Of a DNA stretch of 64,000 nt, positions 26,844-35,762 are shown piece after piece. The stretch is from Herpetosiphon llansteffanensis (GTDB lineage Bacteria; Chloroflexota; Chloroflexia; Chloroflexales; Herpetosiphonaceae): contig NZ_PUBZ01000065.1 in assembly GCF_003205875.1 (NCBI RefSeq), positions 62,001-126,000 on the forward strand. Reading direction: 5' to 3'. Under the pieces are notes generated by a model that saw nothing but the letters and a program-made list of their open reading frames with translations, ran no database searches and was not told the origin of the DNA. The translations under genes were made by a program, and so were the position numbers. Numbering within the stretch: the stretch's first letter is position 1; the number at the start of each line of letters is the position of its first letter.

Positions 26844-27203
26844 ATGAATTTTGATGAATATATCATCAATAAGCTCGAAGAACATGGATTTTTATGGATA
26901 AAGTCAGTAGTATATGAAGGGAGAAAATATAGATATTCCTTTATGCGGAAACTTACTGCTGATGAAGAATCAAAAATTTTGTGTCCACCTAAATGGGGTA
27001 TTGGCGGACACAACTTTTCTATAACTACAGATCTTGAAATTGATCAAGAAGATGGCATATGGTTTATTACCAGAGCTTATCATATTCCTTATTTTGGCCC
27101 AAACGACTTTCGCAAACCATTTGATTCACTGGATGAGGCGCTTGAATTTGGGATGGAATACCTTCAGCGCTGGATGGAATGGACAACGCTCCGAAATGTA
27201 TAA
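26844..27203 (+). CDS. Small hypothetical protein, AT-rich gene
   Basis: A 119-residue cytosolic protein of unknown family, rich in aromatic and charged residues. Its base composition and codon use are visibly more AT-rich than the neighbouring genes, which fits acquisition from elsewhere. AAGAAGGG lies before the ATG. The size and the mixed cluster are compatible with an immunity-type protein, which is only a guess. Confidence 0.55.
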   Translation: MNFDEYIINKLEEHGFLWIKSVVYEGRKYRYSFMRKLTADEESKILCPPKWGIGGHNFSITTDLEIDQEDGIWFITRAYHIPYFGPNDFRKPFDSLDEALEFGMEYLQRWMEWTTLRNV

Positions 27204-27269
27204 AAGCTGCTGGCAAAGCTTAAGTTTTTAGATACCTGTACTGGCACATCAGGTTAACAACGGTTTGAT

Positions 27270-27398
27270 CCCCTCACCCCAACCCCTCTCCCGTGCGCGG
27301 GCGAGGGGCGTTAACCCGCTGGTTCTGCGCAATGCGTCGGGGGAAAGCGCGGGTGCTCCCCTCGCCCGCGTTCAGTGGGAGCGGGGCTGGGGTGAGGG
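27270..27398. repeat. Palindromic CCCTCACCCC intergenic repeat
   Basis: The left arm CCCCTCACCCCAACCCCTCT and the right arm GAGCGGGGCTGGGGTGAGGG are near inverted copies around a GC-rich middle with CGCGGGCGAGGGG/CCCCTCGCCCGCG. Related copies occur at 51529-51712 and 62972-63070. The rest of 27204-27655 holds no gene; 27488-27508 contains CTTCATCCCTCATCCTT, also seen at 38521. Confidence 0.75.
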
Positions 27399-27655
27399 CA
27401 TGCTCCTCGTTGCCAATCCAATGAATCAGTATAGCTATTGGCTAGTGGCTTTTCATCCTGCTGATTTTTGACGTTTGACTTGTACCTTCATCCCTCATCC
27501 TTAATACTACTGCCCCCAACAACCAATTCCCGATCCCCGATCCCCAATACTTACAATTTCGAAACAAATGTGCTAAAATGGATTAATTCGCGTCATCGCA
27601 GGGGAGCCGATGTGCTATACTGCCGATGAAACGTGCAACTAGAGGAGCGACCGCA

Positions 27656-29566
27656 ATGACTGCCCCTGCATCTCGGGCTAAAACAAATGCGACACCGCGC
27701 CGCGAAGATGATCATGAACTGCGCAATTATCGCTTGGAAGAGCGAATTGGTCAGGAAGAATTGACGACGATCTATCGCGCTCGCCACCTAACCCTTGATC
27801 GCCCGGTTGAGGTGCATGTGTTACGCCGTTCGGATTGGGTTTCGGTCAGTCGGTTTGGGCAGGCCGCCCGTTTGGCTGCGCGACTCAAACATCCAACGAT
27901 TGTGCCGGTCGTCGACGCTGGCCACGATGATCGCTTTGGCTACTATTTGGTTACGCCGCCGCTTGGTGGGCGCTTGTTGCAAGAAGTGCTCGAAGATGGC
28001 GCGCTCTCGGTCAGCGATGCAGTGCGGATTTTCAGCGATATTGCTAAAGCCCTCGATACCATCCATGCCGAAAAAATTGTGCATCGCGATATTCAGCCGG
28101 GCACGATTGTCGTCACCGAAGCTGTGCATGATCAAACCGTGAGCCGCCATGGCTTTTTAACCAACTTTAGCTTGGCGTGGAGCAGCGACGGCCCCGATCT
28201 CTCGCAGCTGGAAGAGGCCGATTATCTGACGGCCTATGCTGCGCCTGAGCAAGATTTTAAGCAAAATGCCACCGAGCCAAGCCTTGATATTTATGCTTTG
28301 GGTGCGGTGCTCTACCATATGCTGACTGGCGAAGTGCCACCAGCCCCGGGCCAAACCCCCAAATCGTTGGCCGATTTCAATGAAGCGCTTGCGCCTGCTG
28401 ATCGGGTGTTGCGGCGCTTGCTCTCGCCCCAAGCTTCGGTGCGTTATAGCTCGGCCAATCAAGCGGCGGCGGCCTTGCGTCAAGCGTTGCGCGAAGCCTT
28501 GCCTGCTGAATCCAGCACCAGTTTAGCGCCAGTTGCCGCCAGCAACGTTGAGAGCGAATGGCTAGAAAATCCGGTTGAAACCGTGTTGGTTGGCATTCTC
28601 GATGGCGATTTTGTGCAGCGAGGTCGCGATTGGGGTCGGCAGTTGCACGAGCCAAGCAATTTGCGGTCGGTGCTCAATCGCTGGAGCAGCCAAAATATGG
28701 TGCGGCGGCGCGATTTGGGCAATGCAATTATGCCTGAACGCGTGGTCAGCTACAATTTTTATACCTACGAATTGCGCGCTTATTACGAAACCCGCACAAC
28801 GCCAGAGCCACGCGAAAAGCCCTATCAAGGCAGCCGCATCAGCACCAGCCAAAATCCGCCTGGCGTGTGGCAAGTGATTTTGCCCGATCCCCAGCCATTC
28901 GATGAGGTTCGCCCAACCGAGATGGTTATTCCCAACTCCGAGCGAGTTGAGATGTGTATTTATTGTGGCGGCAAGGGCGATTTGCATTGTACCAAATGCC
29001 ATGGCCGTGGCTTGCTCGAAACCAAACGGGTGCAGACCAATCCTGATGGCAGCAAAGAGCGGCGCACGATCACCGTCGATTGTCCAGAATGCGAAGGCGA
29101 AGGCCAATCGGATTGTGGGCGTTGCCAAGGTTCGGGCCAAGTGCTGACCGAAGATGTCTTTTATTGGTCGCGTTGGGGCAAGCTTTGGGAAAATACCGAT
29201 GATGAGGCGGGCTTGCCGTTGGCCGATATTCGCGAAAAAGCCCAGCAAGTCTATACTGCCCACATTGACGTGCGTGATACCAAATGGCATGCGATTGCGC
29301 CATTGCACGAGCTATTGCAAGCTGCCGAGAATGTTGATGCAGAGCAACAAACCCGCCTGCTGCACGCCGAATTGACGATTCATGGTACGCCGGTTACTGA
29401 GGTCGATTATAGCGAGCGCAATCAAGCCCATACCTTGTATATGATTGGCTTTGAGCCAACGATTGTGCGCGGCAACTTTACGCTGTTTGATCGCGAGCGG
29501 ATTATGCTGTATAGCGTGATTGGGGTGTTGCTGTTGATTGCGGTCGTCGGAGTCTTGATCTTCTAG
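27656..29566 (+). CDS. Predicted pseudokinase fused to a DnaJ-type zinc-finger region
   Basis: A 636-residue protein. Residues 25-290 align in layout with Hanks-type kinases but lack key residues: no glycine-rich loop (IGQEELTTIY), no VAIK lysine (VEVHVL), HRDIQPGTIVV instead of HRDxKPxN, and NFS in place of DFG. The fold markers YAAPEQ and DIYALGAVLYHMLTG remain. At about 440-510 four CxxCxGxG-like modules (CIYCGGKG, CTKCHGRG, CPECEGEG, CGRCQGSG) match the DnaJ cysteine-rich zinc finger, which holds unfolded proteins. A single transmembrane helix ends the protein (617-636). The ATG at 27656 follows GAGGAG. It probably acts as a membrane-tethered scaffold, not an enzyme. Confidence 0.85.
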   Translation: MTAPASRAKTNATPRREDDHELRNYRLEERIGQEELTTIYRARHLTLDRPVEVHVLRRSDWVSVSRFGQAARLAARLKHPTIVPVVDAGHDDRFGYYLVTPPLGGRLLQEVLEDGALSVSDAVRIFSDIAKALDTIHAEKIVHRDIQPGTIVVTEAVHDQTVSRHGFLTNFSLAWSSDGPDLSQLEEADYLTAYAAPEQDFKQNATEPSLDIYALGAVLYHMLTGEVPPAPGQTPKSLADFNEALAPADRVLRRLLSPQASVRYSSANQAAAALRQALREALPAESSTSLAPVAASNVESEWLENPVETVLVGILDGDFVQRGRDWGRQLHEPSNLRSVLNRWSSQNMVRRRDLGNAIMPERVVSYNFYTYELRAYYETRTTPEPREKPYQGSRISTSQNPPGVWQVILPDPQPFDEVRPTEMVIPNSERVEMCIYCGGKGDLHCTKCHGRGLLETKRVQTNPDGSKERRTITVDCPECEGEGQSDCGRCQGSGQVLTEDVFYWSRWGKLWENTDDEAGLPLADIREKAQQVYTAHIDVRDTKWHAIAPLHELLQAAENVDAEQQTRLLHAELTIHGTPVTEVDYSERNQAHTLYMIGFEPTIVRGNFTLFDRERIMLYSVIGVLLLIAVVGVLIF

Positions 29567-29680
29567 GAAACGTGCCGTCCTCAATTTCTTCCTCCTAATT
29601 GAGGACGGCTGACCCTCTGCTCAATCTTTCAATCCCACAAGCGTTGCGTCTACTGGTGTTTGGATCATTATGGTGTTCCT

Positions 29681-30052
29681 TTAGCGTTGATATAAACGCA
29701 TAAAACCAACCCGACTTTGCGGTTGGAGCTGTAATGGTGTATCTAAATTATGTACTGCTACGCCATCGAGCATCAGCCAACAATCGCCAGCACGAAATGC
29801 TGCTTCAGCTTGGCTGCGCACTTGTTCGGCGGCAATCATGCTGCTATGGCTTGGTTTGGCAATCAAATAATTAAGTGCAAGGCTCGGGAGATTCGCTTGG
29901 TGGCTTTGGCTGAGTTCATTGTGCACATGCTCTTGCAACAATTGGCGCGCTGAAATTTGGCCTTGGGGCAGGGAAATTAGGCTTGGCGGGGTGCGAAGTT
30001 CATTGCCAAAGCCTAGTAGGTGGGTGGTCACTGCGACACAGTTCGTACTCAT
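29681..30052 (-). CDS. Small hypothetical protein
   Basis: A 123-residue protein of unknown family, probably cytosolic, with no membrane segment. The ATG at 30052 was chosen because GAAGGA lies upstream; the frame is open 23 codons further without one. It faces the pseudokinase gene tail to tail. No motif was recognised. Confidence 0.55.
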   Translation of the reverse strand: MSTNCVAVTTHLLGFGNELRTPPSLISLPQGQISARQLLQEHVHNELSQSHQANLPSLALNYLIAKPSHSSMIAAEQVRSQAEAAFRAGDCWLMLDGVAVHNLDTPLQLQPQSRVGFMRLYQR

Positions 30053-30120
30053 AACACATCCTTCAACACAATTTGCGTGACGATCTAAAGTATAGCGTAA
30101 GCTTGTGTCAATGAGTGTCA

Positions 30121-30260
30121 CAATAGTGTAAGGATGAAGGATGAATTATGAGGGATGAAGGAAGCGAAATTATGAAGTATGAGTTATGAGGGATGAAGGC
30201 AAAAAAGCCTATAGCCAAAAGCCTCATCTTCGTGGTCTTCGCGTTCTTCGTGGCAAACCT
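30121..30260. repeat. Short-repeat tract before recF end
   Basis: Contains several GATGAAGGATGA / GAGGGATGAAGG units and then CTTCGTGGTCTTCGCGTTCTTCGTGGC, the reverse-strand form of the CACGAA repeats found at 9.3 and 38.4 kb. No gene. Confidence 0.65.
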
Positions 30261-30264
30261 CCAA

Positions 30265-31422
30265 TTAGGCAGGGAAAATTTGGCCTTGATCGACGTTCAT
30301 GCGGGTGATTTGGCTCAAAAAGCTCGGTGAAAAATCATCAAGATCGGTTGCTGTGATCAAGATTTGTTGCTGAGGTCGAACAATGGTAGTTAATAAATGC
30401 TCGCGCCGTTTTTGATCAAGCTCCGAAAGCAAATCGTCAAGCAGTAGCACTGGTCGATCGCCAGTTCGGGCATGCATCAGCTCGGCTTCGGCTAGGCGTA
30501 AGGCCAAGGTTGAGGCTCGTTGCTGGCCACGCGAGCCAAAACTGCCAACTTCGCGCTCAGCCAATTGAATCGAGAGATCATCACGATGCGGGCCGATCAA
30601 GGTCACGCCTCGCTCGCGCTCCTCGCGGCGTAATTCCTTCAAGGCTGCCAGAAAACTCGGTACATCGTGGGCTGGCGTGGTATCCAAATAGCTCAAGCGT
30701 AAAGCCAAATCGCTGCCGCTAATGTCTGCATACAAGCGTTTCGCCAAGTTATCAAGCTCGGTAACGGCACGGCGGCGTTCGCGTAACACATACACGCCTG
30801 CTTTGGCCAGCTCTTCATCCCAAAATGCCAAATCTTGTTCGCTGGCAGCGCGGCCACGCTCGCGGCTCGAACGTAACAAGCCATTGCGCTGGGTCAGCAC
30901 TTGGTTGTAGCGCGAAAGCGCACGCACATAGCGTCCATCAATCTGCGAAAGCGTTACATCAAGGTAACGCCGCCGTTCTGCAGGCGCACCAGTAACTAGC
31001 TCTAAATCTTGGGGTGCGAACATCACCACCCGCAATTGACCAATTAAATCAAGCGCGCGGCGGGCAATTTTGTTGATCCGAATGGTTTTGCTGGTAGTTG
31101 GCAATAAATCGCCATCTGCGCCAAACTTGCGTTGCAGCACAATCTCAATTGTTTGCATTTCGGCCTCTGGTTGGGGCTGCAAGCTAGCTGCCAAACGAGC
31201 AAATGGCGCTAAACCAAGGTCGCCGGTTGCTTCAAGCGCAATCAATTCGCGTTCGGCGGAGGCGCGGAGTGAGCGAGTTGTGGCCAAATAGTATAATGCT
31301 TCGAGAATTGTGGTTTTGCCCGCTGCATTGGCCCCATAAAATAAGCATACGCCAGGTGGCAAAGCTAAAATGAGGTTGCGATAAATGCGAAAGTCTTGAA
31401 GCTGCAGGCGTGAAACATACAT
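30265..31422 (-). CDS. recF: DNA replication and repair protein RecF
   Basis: A 385-residue SMC-like ATPase that, with RecO and RecR, loads RecA onto gapped DNA. The N-terminal Walker A is GANAAGKTT, the family-typical LQDFRIY opening is present, and the ABC signature (SFGSRGQQRASTLALRLAE) and Walker B (PVLLLDDLLSELD) follow near residues 290 and 335. The length is standard for RecF. It is not next to dnaA/dnaN here, unlike in many bacteria. Confidence 0.96.
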   Translation of the reverse strand: MYVSRLQLQDFRIYRNLILALPPGVCLFYGANAAGKTTILEALYYLATTRSLRASAERELIALEATGDLGLAPFARLAASLQPQPEAEMQTIEIVLQRKFGADGDLLPTTSKTIRINKIARRALDLIGQLRVVMFAPQDLELVTGAPAERRRYLDVTLSQIDGRYVRALSRYNQVLTQRNGLLRSSRERGRAASEQDLAFWDEELAKAGVYVLRERRRAVTELDNLAKRLYADISGSDLALRLSYLDTTPAHDVPSFLAALKELRREERERGVTLIGPHRDDLSIQLAEREVGSFGSRGQQRASTLALRLAEAELMHARTGDRPVLLLDDLLSELDQKRREHLLTTIVRPQQQILITATDLDDFSPSFLSQITRMNVDQGQIFPA

Positions 31423-31524
31423 ACACGGTCACTCAAACGCTAAAATGCAAACAATAGAGCTATTTTAAACCCAAACCTGATTAATAAAAAGTCAAATCTG
31501 GGCTTTGTGCTGCAAGGATGCGCA

Positions 31525-32313
31525 ATGGATTCGGTTAATCACTTAATTGCTGGCTTTGCTGGGCGCTGGGCGGTTGATTTTCGCAGCAGCACAGGCGCGG
31601 TGTATTATCACTATCACGCAGCGCTGCAACTGCCTGCGGCTAGTTTGATTAAACTGTTCTTAGCCTGGCAATGGTATACAACCAATCAGCCTGTTTGCAA
31701 CGTATTGATTAGTGAGCCAATGATTGTTGATTGGGATGGGTCGCTGGCCCATGATCTTGGCATAATGCTTGCCAGCGATCAGCTTATCCAGCGCATGCTC
31801 AATCAATCAGAAAATAACGCTACCAATTTCATCTTGGCGCAGCTTGGTGGAATTGACGTTGCAAACATGTGGTTGCAGCAACAGGGCTATCAGGCAACCA
31901 GCTGGGGCCGCGTAATGCTCGATTTTCACGCGCGCCAACATGGCTTTGAAAATTATACTAGTGCCGCAGAGGTAACTCGGCTGTTGCATACCATGACCAC
32001 TACGGTGAGCAAAGGGGGATTAATGGCTAGTACCCTCGTAAAGAGCCTCGTTAACTCAGCAAGTGACGATAAAATAGTAGCAGGCCTACCACCTACTGTC
32101 GTATGTGCCCACAAATCGGGCGAGCTTGACGATGTTGAACACGATGCAGCCTTAATCTATAGCGCTGACACATGGGATAGTTTGGTGATTATGGCCGCAG
32201 CCGTGCCCGACCCAAGCCTAGCTCGGCAACAGATTCGCCAACTTACCAGCGAGTTATGGCACAATAAAAACCTGCTCCACCCAAGAGGTGAGGCAGGTAG
32301 GATGGATAGGTGA
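31525..32313 (+). CDS. Class A beta-lactamase-like serine hydrolase
   Basis: A 262-residue protein with the active-site motifs of penicillin-recognising enzymes: SLIK (SxxK) near residue 39, SEN (SDN-like) near residue 99 and KSG (KTG-like) near residue 200. There is no signal peptide, so it is either cytosolic or exported without a classical signal, and its natural role may be a peptidase or esterase instead of antibiotic resistance. The ATG at 31525 was preferred over the upstream GTG because AAGGA precedes it. Confidence 0.8.
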   Translation: MDSVNHLIAGFAGRWAVDFRSSTGAVYYHYHAALQLPAASLIKLFLAWQWYTTNQPVCNVLISEPMIVDWDGSLAHDLGIMLASDQLIQRMLNQSENNATNFILAQLGGIDVANMWLQQQGYQATSWGRVMLDFHARQHGFENYTSAAEVTRLLHTMTTTVSKGGLMASTLVKSLVNSASDDKIVAGLPPTVVCAHKSGELDDVEHDAALIYSADTWDSLVIMAAAVPDPSLARQQIRQLTSELWHNKNLLHPRGEAGRMDR

Positions 32314-32329
32314 TCGCATGGCGATTGGT

Positions 32330-32698
32330 CTATTGTGGGCCGTAAATATCAAGCGCAATATTATTTCGATTGTTGGGATCAATTTTGACTGGCAAGATTG
32401 CGCCAGGTTGAAATTGAGGAATCGAAATCATGGGAATAACGGTCTTGGTTTCGGTTTGATATTGGCCTAAAGGCCCACTGACTTCCAAGACTAAGCCAAT
32501 TTGGGGTTTGTTATTGATTCGCAGACCAGTTTCATAGACATTAATAATCCTTGCTTGGCCAGGCAATCCTTGTTGTAATAATTTTTTATTTGGGCCGAAT
32601 GCCCGCGGGAGGATAATCATTAACACAAAGGCAAAAACGAAACTACCAATGATCCAAAGCATACTCGAACTCATGATGTCACTAACTAGATTCTGCAT
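32330..32698 (-). CDS. Small membrane-anchored protein, DUF3592-like
   Basis: A 122-residue protein with one N-terminal transmembrane helix (residues 12-32) and a small beta-rich soluble domain ending in PVKIDPNNRNNIALD, the pattern of DUF3592-type domains. It starts at the ATG at 32698, five bases after ACGGAGG. It converges on the beta-lactamase-like gene with a 16-base gap. The protein at 61486 ends in a related VQIDADDPQVIYP motif. Confidence 0.65.
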   Translation of the reverse strand: MQNLVSDIMSSSMLWIIGSFVFAFVLMIILPRAFGPNKKLLQQGLPGQARIINVYETGLRINNKPQIGLVLEVSGPLGQYQTETKTVIPMISIPQFQPGAILPVKIDPNNRNNIALDIYGPQ

Positions 32699-32851
32699 AC
32701 ATACCTCCGTAGACAAAAAGTACTAACAAGACCAGTACCGTTGTGTACGCACTAAAGATTAAAAATGTCGCAGCTAGCTAGCTATTGGATGCTTAACGAT
32801 CGCCAAAGTCGCAGGCGAATGGTTGTCGCTTGTAAGGTTTGACTGATGCTC

Positions 32852-32881
32852 TTTACATTGATTTTAGCAATACGGTATACT
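32852..32881 (+). promoter_or_regulatory. Promoter of the laccase-domain gene
   Basis: TTTACA and TATACT are 18 bases apart, with the -10 box 34 bases before the ATG at 32916; a GCAGGGA ribosome-binding site lies between. Confidence 0.55.
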
Positions 32882-32915
32882 AATCAGAATCGTATACCTG
32901 CGCAGGGACTATTCC

Positions 32916-33800
32916 ATGCTGAATGCGCCGTCTGTTGCATCATCACTTGATCCTGAAGTTTCTCCACCGATTGTTCGCGTGCCCGGTTTAGTTGGGCTGC
33001 CTTTTTTACAGCATGGTTTTTCAACCAGAACCTGTGGCAATCTGGCAACTCGTTATGGCCCGCCTGCAGAAGTTGGGGCAGCGCGGCGGACGTTTGCGCG
33101 AGTTGCTGGGGTTGATGCCAGTCGGGTGGCCCACTTTGCCCTAACCCATAGCTCGCGGGTTGGCTTAGTCAGCGATCCCGATTGCATGGCGATCGATAGC
33201 ACGCCGCATCGAATCTCGGTGCGCGGTTTGTTGGCCGATGCCTCGCCGCGTGACCTTAGTTTTATCAATGCGCAGGGGATTCCCAATCAACAAGGGGTCG
33301 ATAGCCTGATTACGACGACGCGCAATCTGGCCTTGTTTATGGTGGTTGGCGATGCAGCACCGGTGATTATTACCACGCGCCAAGGCAAAGCGGTGGCGCT
33401 GGTCAACGTGGGTTTGGTTGGCACTGTCAACAATATTTTGGCCCATACGATTGAGGCGTTGTGCCATTTGGTGGCTTGTCAGCCAAGCGATTTAATTGTA
33501 GGCATCGGCCCCACCGTCGGTCCTTGTTGCTATGCGTTGGCCCAATCGCTCACATGGGCCCAAGTTGTTTCGCCAGCCTTTTTCCAACAGCACGGCCCCA
33601 ACGCCCCAGGCATTATCATCCGCGATGAGCAATATTTCTTCGATTTGCCACGCATGATCAGCTTTTTGCTCGAACAAGAGGGCGTGCAAAGCGCCAATAT
33701 TCACTCAATTGATCGTTGCACTGCCTGCCCTGATACTGCTTTTTTTGGCCATTATGCTGGTGTAGCTGGGCGCTTTGGAGCCTTAGTTGCTTTGCGTTAG
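32916..33800 (+). CDS. Laccase-domain (YfiH/PgeF-like) protein lacking two metal ligands
   Basis: A 294-residue member of the multicopper polyphenol oxidase/DUF152 family, whose normal members are zinc-dependent purine nucleoside enzymes (YlmD, FAMIN) or cell-wall editing proteins (PgeF). The fold markers are present: QHGFSTR, GIGPTVGPCCYAL, DRCTACPDTAFFGHY and GRFGALVAL. However, the usual ADC motif reads VGDAAPV and the usual HAGWRG motif reads NVGLVG, so the metal-binding Cys and His are replaced. The first ligand region (THSSRV) keeps its His. The gene is probably a catalytically changed paralog. Its stop overlaps that of the minus-strand neighbour. Confidence 0.85.
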   Translation: MLNAPSVASSLDPEVSPPIVRVPGLVGLPFLQHGFSTRTCGNLATRYGPPAEVGAARRTFARVAGVDASRVAHFALTHSSRVGLVSDPDCMAIDSTPHRISVRGLLADASPRDLSFINAQGIPNQQGVDSLITTTRNLALFMVVGDAAPVIITTRQGKAVALVNVGLVGTVNNILAHTIEALCHLVACQPSDLIVGIGPTVGPCCYALAQSLTWAQVVSPAFFQQHGPNAPGIIIRDEQYFFDLPRMISFLLEQEGVQSANIHSIDRCTACPDTAFFGHYAGVAGRFGALVALR

Positions 33801-34741
33801 GGCAAATAGGTGGCAAACAAACCTAAAACGAGTTCAGGTCGAAAGAGCAATGGGGCCGGAATAATCGTCCAACTCAGCGTCCAGACGATTTGGCGATAGC
33901 TGGAACGGCGCAACCAAGCCCGCAAGCTACGCTGGCGCTCCAAACTGGTAGCCGCAATTTGGACTACAAAATAACCAGTCGGCCAGCCCCAACCACCAGC
34001 CGCTGGATAGCTCAACAGCAATTCATGCAATAAGCCCGAAACAATAAAAACCATAGCTGCTGCCCAGCGCGAGCCAATAATTGGCTTCAATGGCTGCCAA
34101 ACCACCACACTCAGCACCTCGTGGACTGCCATATTCCAGCGTTTGCCCCACCATTCGCTTACCGAGCGTGAATAGATTGGGGCTAAAAATAAGGGCTGAA
34201 CTTGCCAACCAAAGGCTTGCCAAATGGCCAAATAGAGCCGCGTAACCCCAAAAAATACACTGATCACGACCCCAACCAAGGCCAGCCAACAGCGCCATAA
34301 CAGCCATAACCCAACTGTTGGCGTTGGCCAAAACCATGCAACCAGCCCAATCACCCCGCCAAAACCCAACCACAGCGCGCCATGAGCTACATTTTTGCGC
34401 CAAGCGAGATCAGGCTGGAGTGGCAAGAGCCATGGTTCAAGCTGCATACCCAGCCAAAAAATAAACCCCACCTTGCGCCAAAAGCCGAGTTGCTTGGTTT
34501 GCGCATGAGGGCTGTAGAGCAAGCGCCAGCCCTTAAACGCCAGATAGGTCGGAACCCAGATTGCGATAATTCGACCCCAAATCGGCCAAGGCTGGCTGAG
34601 CCAAAGCCCATTGCCAATGGCCAAAAGGGCTAAAAACCAAGCTGCCCAGCGTCGTTGCTGAGCATCTCGGAGATACTGGGGCAGGCTCAAAAGTGCCAAA
34701 CCAGTGCTAATCAGAAGGCTAATTAACCATACAACCCTCAT
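33797..34741 (-). CDS. MBOAT/wax-synthase-like membrane acyltransferase
   Basis: A 314-residue polytopic protein with about eight transmembrane segments. GKRWNMAVHEVL (residues ~195-206) and IVSGLLHELLL (~233-243) match the RWN and SGLxHE motifs of the wax-synthase branch of the MBOAT family, where the His is catalytic. Likely role: transfer of an acyl chain from acyl-CoA to an alcohol or lipid in the membrane. A long-chain acyl-CoA synthetase gene lies about 1 kb away. It overlaps the DinB-like gene upstream by four bases (ATGA), suggesting coupled translation. Confidence 0.75.
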   Translation of the reverse strand: MRVVWLISLLISTGLALLSLPQYLRDAQQRRWAAWFLALLAIGNGLWLSQPWPIWGRIIAIWVPTYLAFKGWRLLYSPHAQTKQLGFWRKVGFIFWLGMQLEPWLLPLQPDLAWRKNVAHGALWLGFGGVIGLVAWFWPTPTVGLWLLWRCWLALVGVVISVFFGVTRLYLAIWQAFGWQVQPLFLAPIYSRSVSEWWGKRWNMAVHEVLSVVVWQPLKPIIGSRWAAAMVFIVSGLLHELLLSYPAAGGWGWPTGYFVVQIAATSLERQRSLRAWLRRSSYRQIVWTLSWTIIPAPLLFRPELVLGLFATYLP

Positions 34742-35253
34742 CGAGCGTCGTTGCCTTGCAGCGGCTCAAGCTGAACGATGGCATGGCGCAATTGGGCCAT
34801 ATAATCCATTTCTTCAAGGTCGAGGTTGGCGCGTTCGACCGCCAATTGGCTCAAGCTCACCAAGCCGCGCTCAGGATCGTTGACTTTGCGCTCCCATTGG
34901 GCGCTGGTCAGGCCGCGCAACAAGCCCAAGCTGGTTTCACGAATATCCATAAAGCTGCCAAGCTCCTCGGCGGGGTTGAGCACAAACGCTTTGGGGTAGC
35001 GGTTGAAAATCGTATTCAGGCTAGGGTTTTCAGTTTTCAAGGCTTGCTCAACCACGGCGATTAATTCGACTTCACCGCGGCGCAGGCTGGAAAGGACTTG
35101 GGCTAACGAACGAGCAAAACCTTGGGGGCGCTCTTGTTGAACATCAGGCTGCAAGCCAAAAACCCGCAACCGCACATTATCGAGCGTGCTGGCCATAACT
35201 GATAAAGCCCATAATTCGTTATGAAATGGATCGTAAACATCGGAATGTGCCAT
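34738..35253 (-). CDS. DinB-like helical protein
   Basis: A 171-residue, mostly helical soluble protein. The closing segment (SLSQLAVERANLDLEEMDYMAQLRHAIVQLEP) has the look of DinB/YfiT-type four-helix bundles, which often bind a metal through three His; here the His set is incomplete, so the call is tentative. The ATG at 35253 was chosen over an upstream TTG because AGGGG precedes it. It is translationally coupled to the MBOAT-like gene. Confidence 0.5.
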   Translation of the reverse strand: MAHSDVYDPFHNELWALSVMASTLDNVRLRVFGLQPDVQQERPQGFARSLAQVLSSLRRGEVELIAVVEQALKTENPSLNTIFNRYPKAFVLNPAEELGSFMDIRETSLGLLRGLTSAQWERKVNDPERGLVSLSQLAVERANLDLEEMDYMAQLRHAIVQLEPLQGNDAR

Positions 35254-35411
35254 GATCAAATATCCCCTTAATTGGCAATAGACATGCACTGCTAAGTATA
35301 GCAAAGAGTTGCTATCTGGTAGCGGATTGGATTGCCAACCTACTTGCCGCGCAACCTAAAAAACTGTATCATACGCCTAGATTCCACTACAGTACATTTA
35401 TGGGAGCCTTC

Positions 35412-35612
35412 ATGCAGGTTTTTGTCCACCTCGATGAATTATTAACGCCAGCCTTGCTTCAACGACATCAACGCCATATCGTTGATTTTTTGGAGATGGA
35501 AGGCATCACGCCTGAAGCCGAGGTTGGGCGCACCAAAGTCAGTGAACGCGCCGCCAAAGAATTACTCGCCGAATTAGCTCATGATCTCGATCAAGCACCA
35601 GAAGATCAGTAA
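35412..35612 (+). CDS. Small hypothetical protein
   Basis: A 66-residue acidic protein of unknown family with charged helices and no membrane segment. GGGAG lies four bases before the chosen ATG; the frame also contains an ATG at 35400. It stands alone between the DinB-like and acyl-CoA synthetase genes. Confidence 0.5.
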   Translation: MQVFVHLDELLTPALLQRHQRHIVDFLEMEGITPEAEVGRTKVSERAAKELLAELAHDLDQAPEDQ

Positions 35613-35762
35613 TCCACGCTGATCCTGCTATCTACCGATCGTCAATGGCCGTTGCCAGCTGGCAATTATTTAACATCAGCTGTATAGCCCCAATACACTT
35701 GCTAACCACAGACGTGTTGTCGTTCGCCGTTGAATTGTTGCAAAGGTCTATGGAGGTAGCCC

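Noticed and set aside
27270-27398. Insertion sequence
   Set aside because: Inverted arms are present, but there is no transposase or target duplication that I can see.
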